Shown here: positions 48,219 to 56,690 of the stretch, in pieces
How the letters are laid out: each line of letters starts with the position of its first letter
Position numbering within the stretch: position 1 is the first letter of the stretch
Assembly (NCBI RefSeq): GCF_963259705.1
Contig: NC_081847.1
Span: forward strand, 74,653,469 to 74,717,468
Origin: Myotis daubentonii
Lineage: Eukaryota; Chordata; Mammalia; Chiroptera; Vespertilionidae
DNA: 64,000 bases
Reading direction: 5' to 3'
Made by a program: the position numbers and the translations under genes
Notes under the pieces: model-generated
What the model saw: the letters and a program-made list of their open reading frames with translations, nothing else
What the model was told of the DNA's origin: nothing
The model's database searches: none

Positions 48219-48885
48219 TTCTAGAGGGACAAGAACCATATCGTTTGTTCACCAACCCCACCAGACACACCAGCAATCTCTGGATACTCACTAAATGTGA
48301 GCTAAATGAATGAGTGTGTCCATGGTCTTCCTTGCTGGGACTATTCACTAATATTGTCTATATCTCCTACTTTTGGTTGTAAGAGCTATCCATAAACTCG
48401 TAAAACGTGAGCATCAAAAGAGGTCTGAGTGATGCCTCTATTTTGATGGGTTCAAATGCCTCTATTCTGACAGTTGAAAAAGAAGTAAGTGTATTGGAAG
48501 GGAATTTTTTTCCAAGGCTGTGTATCTTGTCCAAGGCAGACTTTAGACTAGGCTCTAGTTCAGTGCTTATTCCATGACACTGTGTGTATGAATATGTACA
48601 CACACCGTTTAGGGTTGTCTGTCTACTCATGCATACATTGTCCCCAAAGGGCCTTAATGCTTCTCAGCTGCTGACAGGCCTTCCAGGGCCCTCCAGTGCC
48701 TCACTGCAGGACCCAAGCTCAGAGGGGGATTCACACTCCATGGTCACTCCTTACTTTACAGACCCCTGTCCTGGCTTTGATGGGTTCAGAGCTTTTCCCA
48801 CCATTCATAGTGAAAACAAAGACTGAATCCTTTTTCTGAATCTGAAATGTGCTACCCAATACCACCCCCCCATCTCCCACCCGCC

Positions 48886-48972
48886 ACACACACACACACA
48901 CACATCCATGTGCACACATGTGTGCATTCACATGTGCATATGAACACATGTATATGCACACACATGTGCATA
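48886..48972. repeat. CA/TG-rich low-complexity tract
   Basis: A CA array passes into alternating 'cacatgtgtgcattcacatg' sequence. Confidence 0.9.
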
Positions 48973-49134
48973 GTCCAGGGTCCAGGAAGTCTAGCCTGGC
49001 ATGGGTCAACCCTAGCAAAGGCATTTTATAAGATCCCACCTCTAGATCTCCTGGTTCACCTGCCTCCCATGTAAGAGTATGTACCCCACACCTTGCCTGC
49101 TTCCTTCAAGGTTGAGAAGGCAAGTATGTAACAT

Positions 49135-49340
49135 GAACAATAATTCTCATTGAGCACCAGTGCCAGGCACCCCGCTGAGTTCCTTTTATAAATTCTTTCA
49201 TTTAATCTGCACAAAGAAACGTAGGAGCTGACACTACTCCAATTTTACAGAAAAAGAAACTAAGGCTCAGAGAGGTGAAGTAACTCATTCAGGGTCACAG
49301 GGCTAGGAAAGAGCAGAGCCGGGTTTGGCTTTTTAACCCA
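49135..49340 (-). mobile_element. MIR SINE, nearly complete
   Basis: The minus strand gives most of MIR: 'tctttcatttaatctgcaca', 'ccaattttacagaaaaagaa', 'gctcagagaggtgaagtaac', 'tcagggtcacagggctagga' and 'gcagagccgggtttggcttt'. Confidence 0.85.
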
Positions 49341-50164
49341 GGGCAATAGGGTAGAGATTTAGGAAGTCCCATAGCGGTAATACAGCCCTGCTAAAATGAG
49401 AGGGATGGAATAGTCTGCTTTCAATGATTTTTTTTTCAGGAGAATGTTTTTCTGAAAAGAGCAGTGAGTGAAACAGGTGTTATTCCCCCCCCCCCCACAA
49501 TTCCAGCACCATAAGGAATTTGGTGGACTAACAGCATGCCCTCTGTGCGATGGGCTTGCAAGTGAAGGGGGCCTGTGCCACTGTGGGCTTTAGTGATGGA
49601 TTCCCAGTTGAGTGACCCCTGGCCCGAATCTTGGAAAATACATGTTAGATGGGAAATTTAAAAAAGGGGTGGGTCACTCCGGACAGAGGAAATGCCATAA
49701 ATAGGCTTAGAGGGAAGACATGGGCCAACATATTAGGGAAACAGTATAAAGTGAGTATAGCTGAGGATGGGGCAGAAAATAAAATAGAAAGAGTCTCAGG
49801 TGCAGGGCCTCGATGGCATGATAAGGAATATGAATTTATCCTGTGGGTAGGCACTGGGGCGGGGTGGCAAGGCACAGCCTGAGAGTAATCTGCTCAATTG
49901 TCACCTTCAGCAGCCACTCTGGCAGAAATTCTGATTAAAATGGGGGCAGGGGGGTTGGTGATCCAATCTGCCAGCCCTTGTGGTGGGAGAAAGTGAAGCC
50001 TCAGGAAGGGCATCAGGATCAGGGAGGAGAAAGGAGCCTGGGGTGTAAAAGTTCATGACCTCAAAAAAACTCTAAGTTAACTTGGGAAGTCAATTTCAGT
50101 TGGCTGTATTCAACTCAAACGTTTTCTAAACAAGGAAGTTTCAGTCCTGGGAGAGAAATAACAG

Positions 50165-50358
50165 CAGGCATTTATCAAACACCTTTTACCACCCTAGGGA
50201 TTAAATTCCACATGGCAACCCAATGATGACTACTGCTATGCCCATTTGACAGATGAGAAAACAAAGGCTTAGAAAGGTAAAGTGACTCCTCCAGAGTCCT
50301 GTAACCACTGAGTTCCAGACCAGAGTTTCAAGGTATGGTATCCTGACTCCAGAACCCA
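50165..50358 (-). mobile_element. MIR SINE
   Basis: 'cccatttgacagatgagaaa' and 'gcttagaaaggtaaagtgac' are the complement of the MIR core. Its right end passes into a tandem duplication. Confidence 0.8.
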
Positions 50359-50672
50359 GATAGCATCTCCCCACATTTTGTCAGGGACAGAAATTGGAGG
50401 CAAGAGCCTGGTTCAGTGCAGTGTCCCACTGCTTTCTGGAAGAGTGGTCTGATGGCGGTTACTTCTGTCTGTCCAATCCCAGTTTTTCAGTCTCAGCCCT
50501 ACGACTCCAGAACCCAGATAGCATCTCCCCACATTTCGTCAGGGACAGAAATTGGAGGCAAGAGCCTGGTTCAGTGCAGTTTCCCACTGCTTTCTGGAAG
50601 AGTAGTCTGATGGAAGAGTAGACAGTAGTTACTTCTGTCTGTCCAATCCCAGTTTTTCAGTCTCAGCCCTAC
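50345..50672. repeat. Tandem duplication, ~158-bp period
   Basis: 'gactccagaacccagatagc' at 50345 recurs at 50503 and the following ~158 bp repeat with few changes. The second copy has a short insertion ('ggaagagtagacagta' for 'ggcg'). Duplicated open frames here are a by-product. Confidence 0.93.
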
Positions 50673-52554
50673 CAACATTTGGGGCTGGTTAATTCACTTT
50701 GGGAGCTGGCCTGTGTATTCCTGGCCTCTACCCACTAGGACCAGTGGCACCTGCACCCCCAAGTTGAGACAACCAAAACTATCTCCAAACTTTTCCAAGT
50801 GTCCCCGGGGCGGTAGAGGAGAGCAAATTGCTTCCTGTTGAGAATCACTGATACAGTGTAATCTTTTCTCAGAATGTCCTGGCCGGAGAGAGCTGGCAAT
50901 TGAAAGACATTAAAATTGGAGGCTGGTGAGGTGTTCCTGGATATAGCTGTGCTCAACAGGAGAGCCCTCTGCTCTGCAGGCTCTCCCCAGAGCACTCAGG
51001 GCAGTGAGGTCTGCTCACAGACTGCTCAGTCCTGTGCCCTGGCCATAGAGAGGACCATAATTTGAGCGGGGGGAGGGAAGGGAAGTCCTCTGGGTTCCAG
51101 AATGTATTTGTATGAATTAAAGGGTCAGAGTTTAAGTGGACAATTCTGAGCTAGTCACCTGAGAGCTCAAATCAGCTTTGCTCCTCTGCATATTAACTCC
51201 TGTTGGTGTCCTATTTAATGATTTAATGATGTTGACCTCTGAAGTTCTTCAAAACTGAGGAATTGGTACACCTCTGAGGAACCCCTGAGCTGGAGGTCCC
51301 CAGAAGCACCATTCTGAGGCCCCTGTTCCTCCTGCAGGCCTTGCCTTCAGGGCCACCACAGGCAGAGTCTGGGCAAGGTCAGGCTTTGGGTTAGGTCCCA
51401 GGGAGCAGGTCTGGAATTTAGAAGGAGAGTTTAGCAGAAGAATGGAGGCAAGAGGGAGAGATGCCTAATGAGATTCTACTTTCCCTTTCTCTGTTCTAGG
51501 AAGGGTGGGGAAGCATGAGACTTGGTTGCAAGGTCTGTAAGGAGGATTTTCTGAAAGGTCAGTGGCCTCTGGGGGACCTTGCTGAAGTTGGCAGCCCCTG
51601 CCTTGACTTTTCCAAACAAGTCTGACCCCCCTGGGTGTTTTACTAGAATCTTTATGTTTAGACTTCAAAACGTCCTTGTTTGAAAGACACTACAGATGCA
51701 GGTGCTTTCTCAAGGATGCTTACCCTGCTGATTGTATCTAGAGGTTAATTTTAGTTCAAGCTATTGTGACAATAAAAGCCTAAGGAGGCAGGTGAACAGG
51801 GCTTTTTGCTCCTAAAGCAAAACAGCCCCTTAGCCTCTCTTTCACAGAAATGTGTGTCAGAGTAATCTATTCATCCATCGCTCAGGGTCTGTGGGTCAGC
51901 CCCAACAAGGAAGGACTTTCATTTTGTATTCGATCATTTCTGTAATGAGGATTCATCTCATACTTAACATTCACATTTAAAGGGGCAGTATGTCTTTGGC
52001 CTTTCAAGACCTGCTGATAAATTGATGGTGGGAGCTACAAATAACAGCACTTCAGAACCAAAGAAATGTGCTATAAACCCAATAAATGCTTAAAATTGAT
52101 TATCACATGTGTAAAAATACATTTTTATACATAAGTGCATTTAAACCCATAATATATCTGGGAGATCATATTATCTTCATTTACGGATGAGGGAATTGAA
52201 ATGCAAGGTACTAAAGATGACACAGTTGGTAGGAAAAGAAGGATAGAAGCCCCAGGCAGTCTATGGTGACAGCATCCCATTATTTGGATTCAATCTTTAC
52301 TCCTCAACCCCCCAAACCCCAATGTTTCAGTCCCTGTCCTCATTGGACTCTTTGTCCTCACATATGCCAAGTTCATTCCCACACAAACACAAGCATCTTT
52401 GGTCCTCAGTCTATCCTGGTCTAAGTTTGCCTTTACAATGTATGTAAAGTCTCCAACAAGGTTGGATGAAAGGCAAAATGAGAAATCCTGTGAATGTCCT
52501 GCCCCATGCATAGCATCTAGTAAAACCAGCAATAGCTTTATAAAGCCTGAAATT

Positions 52555-52633
52555 TGTACCAGTTCCTGTTTTAAATGCTTTTCACATATTAACTCATTTT
52601 AGTCTCAAAAAAGCCTTCTATGTTATATTATTA
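52555..52633 (-). mobile_element. MIR, left half of a split copy
   Basis: 'gcttttcacatattaactca' and 'ttttagtctcaaaaaagcct' are the complement of the MIR 3' half. It stops at a Helitron terminus (CTAG at 52634). The remaining half resumes at 55861. Confidence 0.75.
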
Positions 52634-52829
52634 CTAGTGGCCCGACATCGAAAGGAAATTAATTAGAAGAAATATTTTAATATTGCTATTCGCCCTTTCT
52701 CTATAATAGAAGTGTCAACCAAGTTCACGATTGACAATGACAGATCAAAACACATGCATGCGATTGGCACCAGTGAGAGCTTTATATGTATCTCGCATGT
52801 GTGAGTCAACTTAGCCTTTTATATATATA
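52634..52829 (-). mobile_element. Helitron, minus strand, 5' end disrupted
   Basis: The complement of a Helitron 3' end (CTAGTGGCCCGACAT) begins at 52634 after an A. The right edge 'ttagccttttatatatata' is the complement of the usual 5' end, but it is cut before the terminal TCC by the next Helitron. The interior ('ttgacaatgacagatcaaaa', 'gcatgcgattggcaccagtg') differs from the G-rich copies and may be closer to the autonomous element. Confidence 0.78.
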
Positions 52830-53206
52830 CTAGAGGCCTGGTGCACAAAAATTTGTGCACTCGGGAGGGTCCTTCAGTCCAGCCTGTGCCCTCTCGCAGT
52901 CTGGGGGATGACCACCTGCTGGCTTAGGCCTGCTCCCCAGGGAATTGGGCCTAAGATGGAAGTCATACATCCCTCTGGCAGCCTGGTAGCCCTCAGGGGA
53001 TGTTCACTTGCCAGTGGGGAGCAGGCCTAAGCTGCAGTCAGACATCCTTAGCGCTGCTGATGAGGCGGGAGAGGCTCCCACCACCACTGCTGTACTGGCA
53101 GCCTTCAGCCTGGCTTGTGGCTGAGCAGAGCTCCCCCTGTGGGAGCACATTGACCACCAGGGGGCAGCTCCTGCATTGAGCATCTGCCTCCTGGTGGTTA
53201 GTGTGT
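52830..53206 (-). mobile_element. HeliBat-type Helitron, minus strand, 5'-truncated
   Basis: The complement of the 3' end starts CTAGAGGCCTGGTGCAC at 52830, with a hairpin 'aaaaatttgtgcac'. It runs through the usual blocks up to 'cctggtggttagtgtg', normally about 60 bp from the 5' end. The 5' end is replaced by proviral LTR sequence. Confidence 0.88.
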
Positions 53207-53222
53207 GGACCGGCTCCCGGCA
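53207..53222 (-). mobile_element. Remnant of the provirus 3' LTR
   Basis: Sixteen bases (GGACCGGCTCCCGGCA) equal the complement of the LTR 5' start at 54720-54735. The rest of the 3' LTR is missing. Its position beside a polypurine tract on the minus strand is what identifies it. Confidence 0.75.
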
Positions 53223-53244
53223 AATTCCCCCTTTTTTATTTTTT
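53223..53244 (-). other. Polypurine tract of the provirus
   Basis: The plus strand reads AATTCCCCCTTTTTTATTTT. Its complement is an A/G-rich tract directly before the 3' LTR start, where plus-strand DNA synthesis begins in retroviruses. Confidence 0.75.
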
Positions 53245-53321
53245 AAAAGCAGGCATTAAAAAGAGAAACTCCAAATGCTCTTTTGTATCCATTTTAAGAA
53301 TAGGATTGGCGCTTTCCGCTA

Positions 53322-53594
53322 TTACCTGAGTCCTGATCTATCATCCCAGGGAGAGCTTGCCAATCCTGCACTTTCCCAGGGTAGAAAGGCTGCAGTGGGA
53401 TTAAGGATAAGGCTCCTTGGGCCTACCTTCTCCCATGCCATTACATTTACCTTTCCTTCCTCAGAAAAGCATGGACATACTTCTTGTATAAAATGTTCCA
53501 TCTGACTGGGAGTAACCTTAACTCCTCTGCTAGCAAGCATATGTGTTAAAAGATCAATACAGAGTCTTATTTCTTTAGACTCAGTATGGCACAT
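53322..53594 (-). pseudogene. gag matrix N-terminal remnant of the provirus
   Basis: A minus-strand open frame of about 90 codons has the layout of the betaretroviral matrix N-terminus: an amphipathic helix region, then a cysteine- and aromatic-containing segment, EEG, and a W..VG stretch at about residues 53-58. In retroviruses this part of Gag directs the polyprotein to the assembly site. Only the first portion is left and the frame then runs into unrelated sequence next to the polypurine tract. A duplication covers its start codon. It is a broken remnant with no expected function. Confidence 0.6.
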
Positions 53595-53664
53595 CTTCTT
53601 AATCTAAAGATCAATACAGAGTCTTCTTTCTTTGGACTCAGTATGGCACATCTTCTCAATCTAA
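53549..53664. repeat. 57-bp tandem duplication over the gag start
   Basis: 'aaagatcaatacagagtctt' through 'acatcttct(t/c)aatct' occurs twice in a row with three or so differences. The minus-strand ATG of the gag remnant lies inside the unit, so the start context is present twice. Confidence 0.92.
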
Positions 53665-53723
53665 GTTCTGTACTATCCACCTTCTTAGCCTATTTATCCT
53701 CTATAGGGGGGTCTGTAGCACCC

Positions 53724-53977
53724 TGGTGGAGTCCTATCCGTCCCGAGTGTGGGGGTTTTCAAAGGGGGGGGGGCTTACCTAGGGGAATCCTGTTACAGGG
53801 GTTCCCAAAGGTGTGGACGGAGTCGGCGAAGACTATCCACCCTCTTCCTATGGTGGAGTCCTATCCGCCCCAAGAGTGGGGCTTACCTAGGGGTCCCTGT
53901 TCGGGTGCCAGATGCCGGGGTCCAACCCCAGCAGGTCCAGGGGTCCCCAAAGGTGTGGACGGAGTCGGCCAAGAAGG
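53724..53977. repeat. Duplicated U5/leader segment, ~127-bp period
   Basis: 'tggtggagtcctatccg' at 53724 recurs at 53851, and 'cccaaaggtgtggacggagt' follows in both. Only the right copy has the primer-binding site and LTR terminus; in the left copy these are replaced by 'aatcctgttacagg'. Confidence 0.85.
53893..53910 (-). other. Retroviral primer-binding site (tRNA-Lys type)
   Basis: The complement reads TGGCACCCGAACAGGGAC, differing at one position from the site complementary to tRNA-Lys3 that lentiviruses and MMTV-like betaretroviruses use. It lies two bases from the LTR end at 53913, as in intact proviruses. Confidence 0.85.
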
Positions 53978-54735
53978 AATGACACGGAGACAGCGTTCAG
54001 TTGATCAGCAGCCTAGCCAGGATCTCCAGCCAAGATCTCCAGCCAAGTTCTGGTTTGGATCTCCAGAGAGGTTCTGCTTAGGATCTCCAGCCAGGTTCTG
54101 TAGCCATGTTCCCTCGCTAGGTTCTCCAGCCAGGTTCTGTCTGAGATCTCCAGCCAGGTTCAGTCACCAGGTTCTAGTCAGGTTCTCTTGCCAATTTTGT
54201 AGTCAGGTTCAGTCCAGGATCCCCTGCCATGCTCTCTCGCCAGGCTCCGCCTCCAGGCTCCGAGGCCAGTCCCTGTCCAGGATCCTCCGGCATGCTCTCG
54301 CCAGCGAAGTTCTTCTGTCTCTAGAGGACGTTCTGTGTAGGTTCTGTGCCTAGGCTCTGTCTCTCTTGGTCCTGTCTTCCAAGCCCTGTGTCTTGCTGTC
54401 TTGTTACATCTGTATTTATACCAGTTCATTTAAATCCTGTCAATCTCTATTACAAAGGTTAGGGCGTTTCTTATCTCCATTCCAGGGAGTAAAGATTATG
54501 TAGCTTAAGCATGATTGTTCGTAGTTAAAGTGATTAATTACCCGCCTGGCACTTAGTTGAGGGGTTTTATTCCCTCCCTAACTTCAGGGGAAAATCCCTA
54601 CTTGGGGATTCAACCTTTCTCGGAGAGGTGACCTTGGTTAAAACACAGCGCCAAGAAGGTGAGCAAACACATTAAGAACCGTATGCCATATATGCCAGGT
54701 CCCTTGAAACAGCAAGGATGGACCGGCTCCCGGCA
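53913..54735 (-). mobile_element. Provirus 5' LTR (823 bp)
   Basis: The minus-strand LTR begins TGCCGGGAGCC and ends CCCCGGCA, giving a perfect inverted terminal TGCCGGG/CCCGGCA. About 54010-54300 is a degenerate array of 'ggatctccagccaggttctg'-like units. A TATA-like element (complement of 'tgtatttata') lies at about 54411-54420, suitably placed for a U3 promoter on the minus strand. A 255-codon plus-strand open frame overlapping here is antisense and not a gene. Confidence 0.82.
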
Positions 54736-54960
54736 CCTGGCACTTAGTTAAGGGGTTTTATTCCCTCCCTAACTCCAAGGGAAAATCCTAACCTGGGGAA
54801 AGAACCTTTCTCCAGGAGGTGGTCCTGTTTAAAACACATAGTGTTAAGAGGGGGAGCAAACATATGCCATATACGCCAGGTCCCTTGAAACATAAGCTGT
54901 GCAGATGTTTCTTCCCTGCAGCAACTGTGTCAAGCAGCAAGGGTGGATCGGCTTCCGGCA
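54736..54960 (-). mobile_element. Extra partial LTR in tandem
   Basis: This repeats the outer part of the LTR (compare 'cctggcacttagttaaggg' with 54545 on). It also keeps about 44 bp that the adjacent LTR lacks (54892-54935) and ends TTCCGGCA, an LTR terminus. It abuts Helitron sequence at 54961. It may be the original 5' LTR edge or a relic of LTR-LTR recombination. Confidence 0.75.
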
Positions 54961-55542
54961 CTCTGGTGGTTACCGAAAATTCTTTGCTCCCATGTACCGT
55001 GGTCCCGCCTGGTGTTTGCACCTGCTGCCAGCGCCGGCGCCGCTCAAACCCGCTGCCGGCACCGGAGCCACCACTTGCACCCACTGCCAGTGCCAACCCC
55101 GCTTACACCCACAGCTGGTGCCAGAGCTGCTGCTTGCATCTGCTGCCGGTCCTCAGGACCATCAGCAGGTGGGAGCAGCAGCTGTTGGCCCCGATCACCC
55201 TTGAGGGCTTCTCCACCTCCCCCTGTTCCGCTGGCCCCGTTTGCACCTGCAGCCGGTACCAGAGCTGCCATTTGCACTTGCAGCTGGCACTGGAGCTGCA
55301 GCTTGCACCCACTACCTGCGCCGGCCCCAATTGCTCCGTGGGTGCAAGTGGGGCCAGCACCGTCAGCAGGTGGGAGTGGCGGGAGCGGGAGTGGGGCAAC
55401 CAGCAGACAGTGACCAGGGGCTGTGATGGGAGGGGCTGGGTGGGGGCAAGGAGGATGGGCTGAGACCTGCCCCTGTGCCCATCATAGCCTCCCAGCCCAC
55501 AGTTCCTTTCAAGGTGCACGAATTCGTTCATTGGGCCTCTAG
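54961..55542 (+). mobile_element. HeliBat-type Helitron, GC-rich subfamily, 5'-truncated
   Basis: It matches the complement of 37544-37990: 'ctctggtggttaccgaaaat', GC-rich 'tgctgccagcgccggcgccg' segments, then 'cctttcaaggtgcacgaatt' and GGGCCTCTAG at its end. The first ~180 bp are missing and LTR sequence stands in their place. Frames up to 214 codons arise from the GC-rich repeats. Confidence 0.88.
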
Positions 55543-55544
55543 TG

Positions 55545-55779
55545 CAGTGATGGCGAACCTATGACATGTGTGTCAGAAGTGACACGCAAACTCATTTTTT
55601 TGGTTGATTTTTCTTTGTTAAATGGCATTTAAATATATAAAATAAATATCAAAAATATAAGTCTTTGTTTTACTATGGTTGCAAATATCAAAAAATTTCT
55701 ATATGTGACACGGCACCAGAGTTAAGTTAGGGTTTTTCAAAATGCTGACACTCCAAACTCAAAAGGTTCGCCATCACTG
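55545..55779 (+). mobile_element. Non-autonomous hAT inserted on a Helitron terminus
   Basis: CAGTGATGGCGAACC at the left and GGTTCGCCATCACTG at the right are perfect inverted ends. The target duplication is CTCTAGTG (55537-55544) versus CCCTAGTG (55780-55787). The left copy contains the Helitron's own final CTCTAG. It is the longer relative of 48017-48218. Confidence 0.92.
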
Positions 55780-55787
55780 CCCTAGTG

Positions 55788-55806
55788 TGTGTATATATAT
55801 ACATAC

Positions 55807-55863
<57 letters not shown>
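55788..55863. repeat. (TG)n(TA)n microsatellite
   Basis: A TG array passes into about 16 TA units, between the hAT and the second MIR half. Confidence 0.95.
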
Positions 55864-55865
<2 letters not shown>

Positions 55866-55985
55866 CATTTGACAGAGGAGGGAACTGAAGTATAGAGAGC
55901 TTAAATGACTTGCCCAAGGTCACATTGCTTATAGGTGGCAGAGCGGGATTTGAGCCCAGTCCACCTGGTTCCAGCATCTACATCT
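55861..55985 (-). mobile_element. MIR, right half of the split copy
   Basis: 'cccatttgacagaggaggga', 'cttgcccaaggtcacattgc' and 'gcagagcgggatttgagccc' are the complement of the MIR core and head. They follow in MIR order from the piece ending at 52633. Confidence 0.85.
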
Positions 55986-56148
55986 CTGTAGCCCTACTCA
56001 GTAGGTGCTCCCTTGTCTTCCTCCCTTCCCTCTCCTTCCCAGCCTCCTCCACAGTGTCTCATCCTTGGCAGTAATTAGACAGCTGCCATAGGATGCCTGG
56101 TATTATAGCCTCATGAGTTTGTCTCATTTACCCTAGTCCTCCAAAATA

Positions 56149-56263
56149 CGGGGTGTCCCCTCAAAATATATACACACTTTAATTTAAAAATTTCATTTTG
56201 AAAATGAAATCTATTTTAATAACCACTGCCTTTATAATTATTCAAAGTGTGTGGGACATTCTA
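56149..56263. mobile_element. Mariner-derived MITE (115 bp)
   Basis: The left end begins CGGGGTGTCCCCTCAAAATA; the right end read inward begins TAGAATGTCCCACACACTTT. TA lies on both sides (56147-56148, 56264-56265). It is a deletion derivative of the family seen at 2063-2498. Confidence 0.8.
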
Positions 56264-56480
56264 TATATTCTGATAATAGCATAATAATTTTTGTAAACCA
56301 GGCCCAAGTTGGACGGTGAGATGTTAGATGTAAAAGGATTCAGGTGGGACTTCAAGTGGCCTCAATAAGCCTTGGACACTTGGTCACTCTGTGGCAGTCT
56401 CAGCCAGCTGTCACCTCCTGACGTGTTCAGACTTGGCTTTGAGCAAGGAGTGTTTTTCCTTCCTAAATAATGGAGTTTGG

Positions 56481-56636
56481 GTCTTGGTTTGGTGCTCAGC
56501 TGGTTAGAGCATTGTCCTGATACGCCCAGGTTGCAGGTTCAATCCCCAGTCTCAGTGTGTACAGGAGGCAACTGATTGATATTTCTCTCTCCTCTCTCTT
56601 TCTCTCTCTCTCTCTCCCCCTCTTTTCTCTCTCTCT

Positions 56637-56688
<52 letters not shown>

Positions 56689-56690
56689 AT
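56481..56690 (+). mobile_element. tRNA-derived SINE with (AAAT)n tail
   Basis: The head 'gctcagctggttagagcatt' and 'gcaggttcaatccccagtct' contain A- and B-box-like sequence of a tRNA SINE related to VES. A (CT)n-rich body follows (56580-56637), then about 13 AAAT units. The body differs from the standard VES copies here, so it may be an older subfamily. Confidence 0.8.

Larger units (their letters stand above)
48227..52554. other. Gene-free stretch with MIRs and a tandem duplication
   Basis: No exon is supported. Contents: a CA-rich tract with CATGTG-type alternation (about 48886-48972), MIRs at 49135-49340 and 50165-50358, a poly(C) run at 49483-49496, a tandem duplication at 50345-50672 and an eroded MIR at 52150-52280. 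Other sequence is plain. Confidence 0.5.
53207..54960 (-). mobile_element. Class II ERV (betaretrovirus-like) provirus, mostly deleted
   Basis: On the minus strand, in order: one LTR with an extra partial LTR outside it, a lysine-tRNA-type primer-binding site, a leader with duplications, a gag matrix-like remnant, a polypurine tract and 16 bp of 3' LTR. The internal part is only about 670 bp, so most of gag and all recognisable pro, pol and env are absent. It cannot make particles. Assignment to the betaretrovirus-like class rests on the primer site and the gag matrix resemblance. Confidence 0.8.

Noticed and set aside
53586..54353. 255-codon plus-strand open frame, the longest in the window
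   Set aside because: It is antisense to the provirus leader and LTR, and its SP.RF repeats come from the LTR's degenerate 20-bp array.
54819..55463. 214- and 156-codon plus-strand frames rich in Ala, Pro, Cys
   Set aside because: They cross an LTR/Helitron junction and consist of GC-rich Helitron repeats. Overlapping frames on both strands are equally open.
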